This document shows positions 20,075-32,360 of a stretch of 64,000 bases of DNA, one piece after another. The notes below the pieces were generated by a model. That model was not told the DNA's origin and did no database searches. It saw nothing but the letters and a program-made list of their open reading frames with translations. Position 1 is the first letter of the stretch. Each line of letters starts with the position of its first letter. Position numbers and translations under genes: made by a program. The stretch comes from Mesocentrotus franciscanus (Eukaryota; Echinodermata; Echinoidea; Camarodonta; Strongylocentrotidae): the NCBI GenBank assembly GCA_037976565.1, contig CP137672.1:32906843-32970842 (forward strand), in the 5' to 3' direction.

Positions 20075-23000
20075 ATGGCAATGGAGATGCACGCCATGAC
20101 TTTGGGAGCCAGACCAAAGCCAATGACCAAAGAGTCGTCAAGGACCTGGATCTATAGTCCTGGAATCATGTAAGTCTATTTGAATATGCCGTCGACCTTA
20201 TTTTGTCATGGCGCAAAATATTTCATAAGCATATGGCTGATTGCTACTGTATTGGGTGAATGGGCTTGAGTCCTACTTGAAATGCATAAGCCTAAATAAT
20301 GCAAACTGTGTGTGTGTAATTGGGTTTTTACAGATGTGTAAGTAGTTATGACAGTGAGTCCGGGGACGGCCATAGGTTTTGTACACGAATTTTTTCGTAC
20401 TTATACTATTTCGAATTGACTCGTGTACAAAAGTTTTGACATAGTCTATTTTTGACAAAAACGGACTTATAACACGCGTGTCTATGGGGTTTTGACTTTT
20501 TGAATTTAGATAGGGATTTGTCATTTTGACTTCACCAAAGAAGTCGCCGGTATGAACAGGTCGGAGTAAAACTAACTTCAGTTGTCGAAAGTCTTGTGAG
20601 GTCGCCGGTATGAACAGGTCAGAGTAAAACTAACTTCAGTTGTCGAAAGTCTTGTGTGCACGATCAATAAGAAACAACGGTTCTATTGCTGAAAAGAGAT
20701 AATTCATATACAAAAGACACTATAGACCTATACACAAATCAATAGGCCTACCCTTTACTAATAGACAACAATACGGTTACGCGCGTTGCTATGCGAGGTT
20801 CGTAGTATGGTTAAATACAAACGAACAATAGATATTGGTCCAACCTACAACGGCGTTGTAAACATTCCTCAGAAAGTAAAACACAAAGTATAGAAAGTCA
20901 AAGAGTCACAATTCCATAGACACACGTGTTACAAGTCCTACAAGAAAATACCTATCCAATATCCAAAACGTCAAAACTTCCCATAAAAACACACGAGTAA
21001 AATTCATAAAGTCCAAAATGACAAATCCCTATCTAAATTCAAAAAGTCAAAACCCCATAGACACGCGTGTTATAAGTCCGTTTTTTGTCAAAAATAGACT
21101 ATGTCAAAACTTTTGTACACGAGTCAATTAGAAATAGTATAAGTACGAAAAAATTCGTGTACAAAACCTATGGCCGTCCCCGGACTCACTGTCATAACTA
21201 CTTGTGTATCAATCAGATATGATTATTTACGTCTGGGGACCGACCTTTAATGTCACCATCCGAAAAAACTGTATTTTCTCGTCGGTAAAAATTATTAGAT
21301 CTGTGTTGTACAAAGTGGACATTCACAACTTCCAGGAAAAAAAAAACATACATAAAAATGACTAGAAGATAAGTATATGCAGAAAAACGCAGTTCTACTG
21401 AGGAATACCCAAGAAAACAAAACAAACACGATAACAAGAATTTTAGCAGGAACCTGGTGCCATATGAATACCATGCAAAATTATCATCATCATTATCAAT
21501 CAATAAAACGTGAATAATTCATTAACAAGAGTTCTGGAAAGAAATATTTTTGCATCATGTACATTAGATGACATTATAAAATGTTTATCAGTTCGTTCGT
21601 TCTTACTTCTTTTTACAGACACGCTCGTCTCTTCACAAGGTCTCCGTTTATCATGATTCTCCTCCAGGTCATAATGATCGTTCTTCTAACCTTCCTAACC
21701 GTTTACATCCACGGACCACCAACATTTGATGATGCTTCCAGTGTGAGTATAACGTTCATTTTGTGCGTACTGTAGACCCGTACTTTCCTCTAAATCTATA
21801 GCCGAAGCTAAATTGATTTTTTTTAATAATCCGAGTCAGTTTAAACTGTTCAAGATTCAAGATTTAAGATTCAAGATTATTTTATTGGTCCATGCATGCA
21901 CACATTACATAGAAATTTTGCTTCCAATGGCTTTTTTGACAGTGAACATACAAACGATAGAAAATACAATACAAAATTCAACAATAGAAAACGATGTACA
22001 TAAATGTGGATACTTATTTACAATGTGCATGTGCCCCTCAATTTCATTTAAAGACCCCCTCCCTCCCCAGACCCATTGACATTCTAGGTTACTATTTTAA
22101 CTTCAATAATCCGATTGATTCCAATTTCAATACTTGTGATAAATATTTTAGATTCAGATGTAAGGAGTGATGTCTACTGTATTGTCTACAATTACCATGC
22201 GTCATAAATTACCATGCCTCATAATATTTTCCGTCAGCTTCCCCCCCCCATGCCCCATCCGCTTGGGCCCGATCCACAGTCTCCAGTTATCCGTTATCCG
22301 TTTAAATGCACTTCAATAGCTATCGAAAACAACGATAACAATTCCAAATCGAGAAGGAAATGTATGATTAGATAGCCATATGTATAGTTATCGCGTCACA
22401 GTTATATGTGAAAGAAGTCAGTGTGTCCGTGCTTTTGTATGCGGGTGTGTGGGTGTGTGTATGTATGTATATACATTAAACAGTAATACCTGTTTTAAAT
22501 ACAAATTGCACTAACAAAAAGTCAATGCTCCTCATAAGAGATTTCCCTTTTTATAGCTACATGCATGACAACTTTATTTAAAGTTTGATCATAAGGTTAT
22601 TTTTATGGGGATAACGCTTTACGTGTTTAATCAGCTGAATGAATTGATGGTTCTTTTTAAATTGGGTCCTGCCATACTTTTGAATACTTATTACGTATTA
22701 TTATTATTTTAGTTTTATTTCAACAGGGTAGTCAAATTTCAAGTCCATTTCTGGACCTGCTCTCCCAGAGAGCCCTGCATTCACATAAAAACATGTACAA
22801 TAACAACACATTACCTTTATTTAATGAATTAAGACATAATACTTACCGGATAACCTTTTAATTTGATAGGGGATCGAAGCTCGTGGAACACCCATCCATG
22901 ATCACATCATTCCACTTGAAAGCTTTCTACGTGGATCCGAAGTTTTCTCCAACTCCGGACCTGTCGTTGAATCTAGTATTGAATCTCAGTGACACCGCTT

Positions 23001-26000
23001 CGACCACGGACTCGACAACTGTGTATACCGCAGGGACGCCGTCAATACCTATATGTGGCAATCCAAGTAAGTACATTCGTCGGGTTTGATAGAATTATGT
23101 TGTTTCATTAAAAGTGTGACTACAAATTTACGCCGATCACTTTACTGAAATGTTAACTCAAAACAGTGTAGGCCTAACGATGCAAAAAATATCTAGAAGT
23201 GGTAATAGTAGTATTAGTAGGAGTAGTAGTAGTGGAGGTGGTGGTGGCAGTAGCGGCAGTAGTAGGAGTAGTATAGTAGCAGTAGTAGTAGTAGTAATAG
23301 TACAATAATTGCCACTCTGTCCATCTGGAAATTTTTTATTTATGGGAACCATTGTTCTACTTTAAAAATGTGTATATATGTAAATACATACTATACAGTG
23401 CGTATACAAAAAAAAGTGTATCCAACTTTGGTAGCTCCTAATTAGAAAGTCATATCCAATATGACTTTGAAATTGATTTCATGATGAAGATAAACTTATT
23501 TTCTGTCCAATGATACCCTATTTATAACATTTTTGCCACGGGTCAATGAGCACCAGGGTCTTTAAATTGCCTCTAGCTTGAGTGATTCATTGTTTAAAAT
23601 GATGCAACGTATCTAGGCATTCACAGGACCTTGTTTCAATCAACAGGATAACCTTTAATTAATTTCAACAGCCTTCTAACTTCTTGTCTCATGATATTTA
23701 AGTTATTTCTGCTCACTTGTCTATGGTGGCCCAGCAGGAACATCGTTAATCGTGAAATTCGCGACGAAATAGGCGACGTCGCGTATTTCGTCGCGAATTT
23801 TGTCTTAAAATCATTTTCCTTGCTTGAGCGGTAACCGAAGGGTGAAGCTGTTTTTCACACACCCATTCGGAGATGAAGGTAGCCCATTCAAAGTCCACCA
23901 ATGTGTAGAATTGCCAATTCGATAAGTTCGATAAAGATCGCATTCTACACGTATACAACCGCTTCACTATTCACATGCAATTATTATATGCTTTGTGTGT
24001 TGGGTATCTATCAGGCATCAGCACAGCGATCGCTACCAATCAAAATGGTGATAATGATTATAAACAGAGAATGAGGAGGGGGTGTAAAACACAGAACTTA
24101 GTAAAACAAAAAAAGTATAATTATTCTATGACCTATGTAATAAATACAAAAATATATTTTCTATGGGAAAAGTGGCATATAATATTGACTCTTCACCACA
24201 TCACAGAAACAATTCACCAAGTCATCGTCATGTGTAGATTTTCTACGGATGTATTTTCAGTCTCAGGGCAACTTTTCACTACCTCAGCCTCATGTAAATT
24301 TTCTATGGATAAACTGGAAAATTAATTCTTCACCACCCTACGCTAACTTTTCACCACCCGAACGTCATGTACATTTTCTGTGGATAAACTGGAATATTGA
24401 TTTTTCACCTCCCTACGCTAACTTTGACTTTACTATATCAAAGTGTCAACTTAAGAGTGCTTTAAATTTTTTTGTTAGAAAAGCAATGAACTTCGAATAT
24501 TGATATAATATTAACCATCTTTCTGGACAGTTTTCCCAAAAGTTCTAAGTCAGTAGTCCTAATAAGTTATAAAATATGGAGAAATAGAATTTTTGGCGCA
24601 ATTCATATTTTTGGAAAACATTGTAGAATTCACATTTTTTAGTTCAAAATTGTTATATCATCCCCAAAACTATTGAATGTGATATCATAGTCTCATGGTA
24701 TCATGTTAAAATGAGGTTCTGTTAAAGAGTAATCTCCAGAATTGTACTACAGAAGTTATACAAAGTGGCCATTTTAAAAAATGGCCGCCATTTTTTCCAG
24801 TAGCATATTTTCATGGTAGTCGACCTAGAAATTGTGGAGGGTGCCCCCACGTTGATACCCAACGACCTTTTAAAAATATCCCATGTCTCGAAACCCTCAA
24901 AATTGGAAATTTGCCCCATAGTTAGTAGGGGTATTTACAATTGTTAAAAAATGTATATTTTCGCTTTGAGGTTTCCCTTTTTAAGAACCCTTTTTTCTTC
25001 TTTTTTCATTTTTTTATACATAATGCACTCTTTTTTGTTGGTGGTGAAGAATTAATATTCAAGTTTATACATAAAAAATAAACAATAAAGCTAAGATGGT
25101 GATGAGTTTACCTGAGGTTGTGAAGAATTAATATTCCAGTTTATCCATAGAAAATGTACAAGACGTTGAGGTGGTGAAAAGTTTGTGTAGGGTGGTGAAA
25201 AATTAATATTCCAGTTTATCCATAGAAAATGTACATGATGCCGGGTTGGTGAAAAGTTAGCGTAGGGTGGTGAATAATTAATATTCCAGTTTATCCATAG
25301 AAAATGTACATGACGCTGAGGTGTTAAAAAGTTGCCCTGAGACTGAAAAATTACATCCATAGAAAATATATACATGACTGTGACTTGATGATTTGGTGAA
25401 GAGTCTATATTTTATATGCCACTTTTCCCATAGAAAATGTTTATTACTTGCTTATGGTAAAGGGATTGCAATTCAAAAAGAAGATTATAGCTTCATTATT
25501 TTATAAGATTCATTAATTTGGTATTTATTACATAGGTTATAAAATAATTATACTTGTTTTATACCCCTTAGTTCTGTATTTTACCCACCCCCCCCCCCCT
25601 CTCCCGCCCCCTTTTATATCCATCATCATCATTTTAATTGGTGGCGATCGCGATCCATAATGATATGTCTGACATACATGTTCGGGTAAATTTATCACTG
25701 CAGGTGGAAGTAGCTTCAGAGCTGTATACGCGCCATCGTCTTCGGCAGTGGAACTCTTAACGCTGGACTCCCTTCTGTCTATGTGCCAGCAGGATGATAC
25801 ATTTGTACGTAACAGTTCAACATTCGAGACGGTATGCACAAAGCGATCTGATTCTTCATCCCAATGTTGTCCTTCTTGGTCCATCCCAAACTACATAAGC
25901 GCCCTCAACGGGAGGTCCTCCTGTTACGACCTGATGGCTGAGGATATTGCCTTCGCAAGGTCGCTTCTGTTGGAGTGTGCCCCATATTACACTTCTGGTG

Positions 26001-28308
26001 CGTTATCCGCCGAGTGTGGATCAGGTACTAACTGCACAGGGGTGCCTTCAAACTGCACGACTTACAACGCCATCTACGTCATGTTCTTTGCGAACTCACC
26101 GAGTGACTTTTCAATCCAGGTTGCAGAGACTGGTGACCTTACATTGACTACATCCTTACAGATCGTATCGTTAAACACCTCAGTATCTTCTGGAGATCGC
26201 ACGCTCTACGAGGACGCGGTAAATAGACGCTACGTGGACAACGGTATCACTAAGATTGAAGCAATTGGTACGAACAGAGTCGTTAAATACTTCCTCATAT
26301 CAGAACCACTTATGCAGGATCTAATATATGCTGGAATAGGGGGTGTGATTATGATCCTGCTAATGTGGGTGTATTTGAGTTCACTCTTCATTGCCATCAT
26401 GGTGATCTTTGAGATCATATTTTCTGTGGCGTTGGCCTACTTCTTCTACTTTGTTGTGTTCCGCCTCACGTTTTTTCATTTGGAAACATGCTTGCAATCG
26501 TGCTGATATTGGGGGTAGGAGCGGATGATGCTTTTATTTTCTATGACATATTTGAAAATACGCGGAGAAAACATCCAGATGCCGAACAAGAGTTCGTTTT
26601 GAAGGAAACAATGAAGCATGCCTTTCCTACCATGTTTGTCACAAGTCTCACCACAGCCTCTGCTTTGTTTGTCAATGTTACCAGCTCCGTAACAAATATT
26701 CGCCTCTACGGCATTTATTCTGGGACAGTGGTGTTGTGTAATTTCCTATTTACAATTACCTGGTCTCCAGCAACTGTCATCATCTATGATAGGCATCTAA
26801 GGCTTCTATTCCAGGCATCATCTGCTAGCAAGGAAAGAAGTTTTCATAAAATGAGGAATAATTGGCACAAGTTGAAGAATTTCTTTCGGCGTATCTTTGA
26901 AGTGTATCTTCCGATGCTCGCATTCAAATTTCGTTGTCTTTGGATTTTGCTTTTCACTGGTTTATCCATTGGCGCTCTCCTGGTGATTTTCTGGCATCCT
27001 CAACTTAGGGCATCAACTTCAAACACAGAGTTCCAAATCTTCACATTGAAGCATCCACTTGAGAGGTATGACCAGGTGTTTAGATCCACATTCGATATAG
27101 AGAGAGCAAAGTTGACACCATTACAGTTCATTGTTGTCTGGGGTACTGTACCTGTTGATAATGGAGACCCCTTTGATCCAAGTAGTCGGGGATACATTCA
27201 GTTGGATGACTCCTTTAATCTTGACAACCCTGAATCTCAAGTCTGGTTACTCAATTTCTGTTCAGAAGTACGGCAGCAAGGTTTTTATAATTCGCCATCG
27301 GTTGTTTATGAAGACTGCTTTATTGAGAAGATGAAGATTTTCATGGAAACTCCATGTATTCCTTCCAGCATTGGAACTGATCTCTCACCCTGTTGCGGTC
27401 AGACATCTTTTCCATATTCAGCGGACTTAGTGAAATTGTGCGCGCCAAAGTACGCGGCGTACATCTGTGAATTGATCAGTGGTGGCTGTCCTGCAGCTAT
27501 TCCAGGTCTCCGATTTGACTCAGAAAACAACGTCAATGCCTTCTTCATACAGTTCCAGAGCACAGCATTGTCACAGTTGGAGTTCGATCCTGCCAAGGAT
27601 TACTACGACACAGCTCTTACTTGGGTGGAAGAAAAGGTAAAAACGGCTCCTGTTGGCTTACAAGGCGGCTGGTTCGGAACACTAAGTATTGCTCAACCAT
27701 TTTACGTGGATCTTATCATCAATCTCAAGCAAGACACGCCTCTTGCACTCGGTTTATCCCTAATCATCGCTATGATAGTTTTGCTCATCACCAACAGGAA
27801 TGTTCTAATTGCCTTCTACGCTGCATTGTCGATCGGTGGTGCTGTAATCACGTCGGTGGCCATCTTTGTCTTGATTGGATGGGAGCTTAGAGTCTTCGAG
27901 CCTGTTATGATCATCCTCACAGTCGGTCTAGCCACTGATTTCACCATCCATTACGGGGTCGCCTACCGACTAGCACCGTATGACGACCGGCAGAATCGGG
28001 CTCGATACTCTTTATCAACCCTAGCTTCTGCGAACACCATGGCTGCCTTGTCCAGTTTTATGATAGGAGCCATGATGCTACCAGCAAATGTCTTGATTTT
28101 CTATCAACTCGGGATCGCTCTAGAAGTTGTCATCGCCGTAAGTTGGGCATTTGGAACCTTCTTCTTTTTGCCACTTTGTTACGTTTCTGGGCCGCAGGGA
28201 ACCTGTTGCCTAATTTACTGTTGCTGTCGAAAATCAAATGAAAATGTTCACAGTGGTAGCAGCAACGAGAACAGCGAAAATACCCCGAATGACATGAACG
28301 ATATCTAA
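20075..28308 (+). CDS. Dispatched-like RND/SSD transporter, copy 1 (one frameshift)
   Basis: Dispatched proteins are 12-pass RND-type membrane proteins that release lipid-modified Hedgehog from producing cells. Exons: 20075-20169, 21619-21742, 22880-23066 and 25704-28308. They sum to 3011 nt, one short of 1004 codons. TM1 (FIMILLQVIMIVLLTFLTVY) follows a short cytoplasmic start. Ectodomain 1 has QCCPSWSIPNYISALNGRSS and several N-glycosylation sites. The sterol-sensing-domain helices include GVGADDAFIFYD near residue 405 with the Asp pair typical of RND carriers. The second half has GLATDFTIHYGVAYRLAP near residue 877, FMIGAMMLPANVLIFYQLGI and a Cys-rich tail after GPQG. At 26471-26476 six T replace the seven in copy 2 and shift the frame. 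That single homopolymer loss may be an assembly error; otherwise the gene is truncated. Exon 3's acceptor (AAG|CTC at 22879) was chosen by phase; a GATAG just upstream is the alternative. The ortholog (DISP1, 2 or 3) is not resolved. Confidence 0.92.
20341..21202. mobile_element. 862-bp TIR element, target duplication TGTGTA
   Basis: Near-perfect terminal inverted repeats of about 190 bp begin AGTAGTTATGACAGTGAGTC and continue through GGACGGCCATAGG, CGTGTACAAAAGTTTTGACA and CACGCGTGT. TGTGTA flanks both sides (20335-20340 and 21203-21208). The flanking sequence rejoined across it (GGTTTTTACAG...GTGTATCAATCAGATATG) recurs uninterrupted at 48965-49053, which proves the insertion. Inside is a 66-bp direct duplication around GTCGCCGGTATGAACAGGTC (20529-20655). 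It lies in Dispatched copy 1 intron 1 and has no coding capacity. Confidence 0.9.
21848..22405 (-). mobile_element. LINE 3' end fragment, private to copy 1
   Basis: Extra relative to copy 2 (36370-36400). It begins with a TTCAAGATTCAAGATTTAAG array followed by TTATTTTATTGGTCCATGC, the kind of short repeat array found at 3' ends of CR1-like elements, read here in antisense. It lies in intron 2 of Dispatched copy 1. Family assignment is tentative. Confidence 0.5.
22690..22845. mobile_element. Short interspersed insertion, private to copy 1
   Basis: Copy 2 (36650-36680) lacks about 150 bases containing (TTA)n, TTTATTTCAACAGGGTAGTC and CTCTCCCAGAGAGCCCTGC. A related motif (CACAGGGTAGCC...GGGCCCTGC) occurs at 29140-29190. 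Probably a SINE or LINE tail; not classified. Confidence 0.4.
23200..23315. repeat. (AGT)n microsatellite in intron 3, copy 1
   Basis: Imperfect AGT/AGC/AGG triplets. The paralogous tract in copy 2 (38523-38715) is longer and purer, so it has changed length since the duplication. Confidence 0.9.
23757..23802. repeat. Strong short hairpin
   Basis: AATTCGCGACGAAATA and TATTTCGTCGCGAATT are perfect inverted repeats around a GC-rich centre (GGCGACGTCGCG). It is private to copy 1, in intron 3. Confidence 0.7.
24073..25600. mobile_element. Second foldback-type element, about 1.5 kb, intron 3 of copy 1
   Basis: Long inverted arms: GGGGGTGTAAAACACAGAAC at the left mirrors GTTCTGTATTTTACCCACCC at the right. 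Further inward, TATTTTCTATGGGAAAAGTG with GCATATAA and CAGTCTCAGGGCAACTTTT mirror their complements at 25330-25440. Inner arm sections are tandem units of about 60 bp built on TTTTCTATGGATAAACTGGA. The centre (24430-25090) is unique and AT-rich. No equivalent exists in copy 2. Confidence 0.8.
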
Positions 28309-31300
28309 AAGACATCGTGTAAATTATTCTTCTGGCATGATTACTATCTCAATAGCATCAAATTTTTAAAAGCCTGAGGATCTTTCAATTCAAATTCAGG
28401 ATTAATAGAGTAAATAAATGGCGAAGGAAAACGTTTCATCAAGTTCGAATTGAAGAGTAAGTTAAATGAAAGTCACGTTTTGCAACTCTTTCTTTTTAAA
28501 CGATAGAACAGATAGCAATTTTGCAATGAAACGTACGTCATTTGTTGTAGTTTGCCTGTATGCTTGTTATAAATGATTATTTCTCTAAAAAGAGCCATTA
28601 GTATTCGATACCGTCCTCTCAGTCTAATTTCACAAAATGTATATCATTGTCATTGCATAGCGATATTTTGTGTCTATGTGTAGTTGACTGTACAGCTGAG
28701 GACAGAATGTTATATGTTTACACTATCTATAGATGATGCTGAAGTAGAATATTCTTTCCAATTGTCCTTTCGTTCTTTTTTCAATTTGGTTTGCCTTTTT
28801 ATAAAGTAGTTATTCTTATATATGACACAATATTTAGCATTACTGCAATGGTCAATTTGTACCATAGATCATGTACAATATTAGATGTGCAAGGGAAAAA
28901 TTGAGAGTTTTGTATCAAATCTTTGTTTAATTGTGTGAATAGTAAATACGGACTGATAAGTTGTTATTAAAGTAGCTCTATTAAATGGTATGAATGTCAA
29001 TGAATATTGTATTCTATTTAAATTACAAAATATACACATTTTAAAATATATAATCATGATAATAATGATAATAATAATAACAAGGATAATAATAATAATA
29101 ACAGTATATTAATAATAATGATAATATCATTTCTACCTCACAGGGTAGCCTCATCAGTATAAATACTGTTCTTTTTCAGGGCCCTGCAATCAAAACTTTC
29201 ACCTTCCTTTTCGAAAAACTTCTACTTTAAAACATACTGTATTTTTCGACAATCCATTGAATCTACCTAGAGCTATGATCATACAGTGCAAGCCTTTGCA
29301 GCATTTCAAACGTATAGGGCCTTTTCAATGTCTTAAAACATGTAAAATGTTGATATGTAAGAAGCATAACGATGCTCACCGTTAAATCTTATTTTCTCCT
29401 TTTCAGTCTGTTTATATTCAGAAATCATGCCGACAAGCCCTTAAACTGTACATTTCCCTCACTTCTTTCTATGCATAGCCTTATTATTATTTTTTTATCT
29501 CTTTGGTTGCATAAATGTTTATGTTTTAATGAGAAAATAAATAAATAAATAAATGAAATTGAATGAAGTTTTGTTTCAGAGATATATCTCCTCACATTTC
29601 CCATTTTTAAGCAAAAATGAAATGTAATGGAAAGTGAACTATCGATATTTTGAACGCCTTTGGGGTTTGTTTTACACTACCCGAACTTGAATCTAGTCTA
29701 TGTGTATCTATCGTAAGAAACCCTTGTTGTGTACAGGAGATACATCCAGGTTCATCTAAAGCCGAAATTGTATAATGAACAATTGAAAGACGTTGTTTTA
29801 GGACAACGAATCTCCTACCAGTAGATCACTGTCATTCGAATTTCAAATAGAGAGAAATTAAAATTGGTCGATGGCATATAGTCACAGATATCGTTTGTCG
29901 AAATCATCTCATTAAGACAAAAATAGTGTCGACTGCATCCAGGACACAGAGACGAAGGAAGCGAGAGAGAAAGAGAGAGAGAGGGTTTGTGTGTGTGTGT
30001 TTGAGAAAGAGGGAGAAAGAGAGAGACAGAGATCAAGAAGGAGAGAGAGAGAGAGAGAAGTGAATAGTAGTAACCTTTAACTTTAATAAAAATCATAGAT
30101 ATCACATTGATTTCATTGAAGAAAACATGTAAATAAATTTTGTGCCAAATCGTTGCTGGCAATATAAGTTTTGCCATAAATATTACCTTGTAGATCGGTT
30201 TACGTAGGAGGTGTATTGGATCCAAGAAAATCGAGTCATTAGCATACATCTGTGAGCCTCATATCCGAATTTGAGGTGACAGTTATTAACTGAATAATCT
30301 AGGAATGCATTTCCCCTACCCCCCCCCCCACACACAACACACACGCACATATACACACGCGCGCACGCACGCACACACACACAAAGACACACGACCTTTA
30401 TCTCTATTCCCCCACTCTATCTGACCTTCCCTCTTCTTACCCCTCTCTCTCTCTTTCTCCTATGCCCTCTCCATCACTATCTCTCTACCAATCTCTTCCT
30501 CATCTATTAATGTTAAGTCTCATCATTATAAGGGCCTTATAATTTATTGTACGAGTGATGAAAATAAATTGACAATCCTTGTTCCAGAATTCATAGTGTT
30601 TAAAATTCAAGAATATTCTATTTGCTTTGTGTTTACTTTTGCATGTTTCTGTGATATGAACAAGTATGGCAACAAACATAATGACATTTTCACGAATGAA
30701 GGACGAAACACCCACTTCAACATAATTCCAGATGAGATGTGCAAGTTTAACTAGTGCCTTAGCCTCTAACCTCTCCCCAAAACAACAACAACTAACCCAA
30801 CACGAACGAACAAATGAGCAAATGAATAAATAAAGACTGTACACACTAAGAAATAAAGGTACAATTCTGCTACAATAGCAGCACCCTCTGCCAAATACGC
30901 GTAGGTAGATGCAAATCTGCACCCCAATTGCATCCTTATTTCTTAGTGTGTGGTATGTTTTTACTTTTAAAGGAACACCCATGATTGCATACTCCAATTC
31001 CAATGAATTGAAAAAGAGCAAATATTAAAAGACTATTGTACTGCCAGCGCCAAATAGATATTTTTTCCCGTAACCTTCATATTCCTTTGCAACCTCAAAT
31101 ATTCTTGAATCTGTCATTTTCATCGCACTGGTATTTCTGACAATGGTCAGTCATTTCTTTTTGGGGGCGATCATTTGAGCATAATTTACTACATCCGCTT
31201 GTATACAAATTTTGGTATTTCAGTGCTAGGAAATTGTTGACAAAAACTGATTATATTCAGAATGAATAGCTAATAATGAAAAAAAAAACGAGTTATGGTT

Positions 31301-31976
31301 TCAGGTCTAAGGTATTACTCTCAGATTGAGTATGAAACTAGAAGTTGAGTTTCTTTTGGTCCCCACATCATTTTACACTATGGAAAAAAAGAAGCCTGAA
31401 AAGAAGCCACATGATCTAGAAATCCTCATCATTTTTTCGAGTAATCACAGTACTTTTTCTTAACGTGTATACAAAAGCAAGAGCCACGTCGTCTGTCATG
31501 CAGCATATAAACAGGAAAGTATCTGAGCATTTATGTGATTATAAAATAAGTCACCTTAGGGATGACGCTAAACAATGCTTGATTATTTATGAGAGAGGGA
31601 AATGCATTAAAAAAAAAACCTTCATTGAACAAAAAAGATATGTAAGAATGCTGTCCTAATGATATAGTTGTTGTAGATTGTTACTTGGCCATTGCAAGGA
31701 TGACGGGTTTTGTATTGCCAGTGGTTGCGCGTGCTGTTTACCAAAAATCACCGTAATTTTATTCGTTCTTAATTTTATCAATTTAACAATTTTCTATCTG
31801 TGCTTTAATATATTCGCCTGTTTCGACTAGCACTTTTTATTGCATGGCTTTTCGGTGAAGCAGTATCCTTGATATAGTTTTTTGCTATTCAGCTAGTCAT
31901 CAAAGTCTATATGGAAACCCAACCAGCTTGTTGACTCTTGGGTGTTTCAAATTACAAGCCATTCTTATTGCATTGT
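28309..31976. other. 3' flank of Dispatched copy 1
   Basis: Probable 3' UTR and downstream DNA, colinear with 45724-53890 of copy 2 apart from insertions there. AATAAA-rich sequence at 29535-29555 (paralog 48085-48100) is a candidate poly(A) region. Simple repeats: (GA)n at 29955-30060, and (CA)n with C-run at 30319-30383. Open frames here are not maintained in the other copy and were not called as genes. Confidence 0.6.
30842..30952. mobile_element. MITE present in both duplication copies (copy 1)
   Basis: TIR CACACTAAGAAATAAAGG at the left and, in reverse complement, CACACTAAGAAATAAGGATG at the right; the interior has CTACAATAGCAGCACCCTC. The same element is at 53092-53197, so it was inserted before the duplication. 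Confidence 0.75.
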
Positions 31977-32360
31977 TCAAAAAGTGACGGAATTAGCAAC
32001 CCCGCTGCCTTTCATGAGTTCGTTATCTTGAGCCTTTAACAAGCCGAGAAAACGTGGGCGGCGTTGTGCTCTCTTATTTCCAGACGACAAGGCTGCACTA
32101 GAAGGGAACGACGCCCCGCCGACATTCGCGTTCGTGTCCCCGACCTGGCTACCCTCGCTTACACTTGGTGAGGGCGTCCTAACCTGGGGCCATCTTGATC
32201 GCTGACTGTCTGTCCCATAGAACCGGTATATCCGGGACCCGAAGGGTCGCCTCGCTGTCTTGGCCAAACTGAGACTGGGTATTTTGGTAGTAGATTGAGA
32301 CGAATTAAATGATTGCAAGGATGAGACCGTGGCAAGGAGCAGTCACAGCCTTTGAAATGA
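31977..32360 (-). pseudogene. Orphan terminal exon of the 7TM receptor gene (duplication copy 1)
   Basis: Paralog of the terminal exon at 54221-54589. The tail from GSRIYRFYG through SRWPQVRTPSPSVSEG and SGNKRAQRRP to NSVTF and the stop is kept. The transmembrane part carries a nonsense codon (ATT TAA TTC for ATT TAC TTC, at about 32307). Four extra bases at about 32260 shift the frame between the two parts. The upstream exons of the receptor were not duplicated, so this exon has no gene to splice to. A stop-free stretch from about 32318 to 31977 survives by chance. Confidence 0.85.

Noticed and set aside
30500..31021. 173-residue minus-strand open frame downstream of Dispatched copy 1
   Set aside because: The paralogous region in copy 2 has a different and shorter frame with indels, so there is no sign of constraint.
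31465..31659. 64-residue open frame with several Lys and Cys residues
   Set aside because: The paralogous stretch at 53690-53890 has a stop and indels in this frame.
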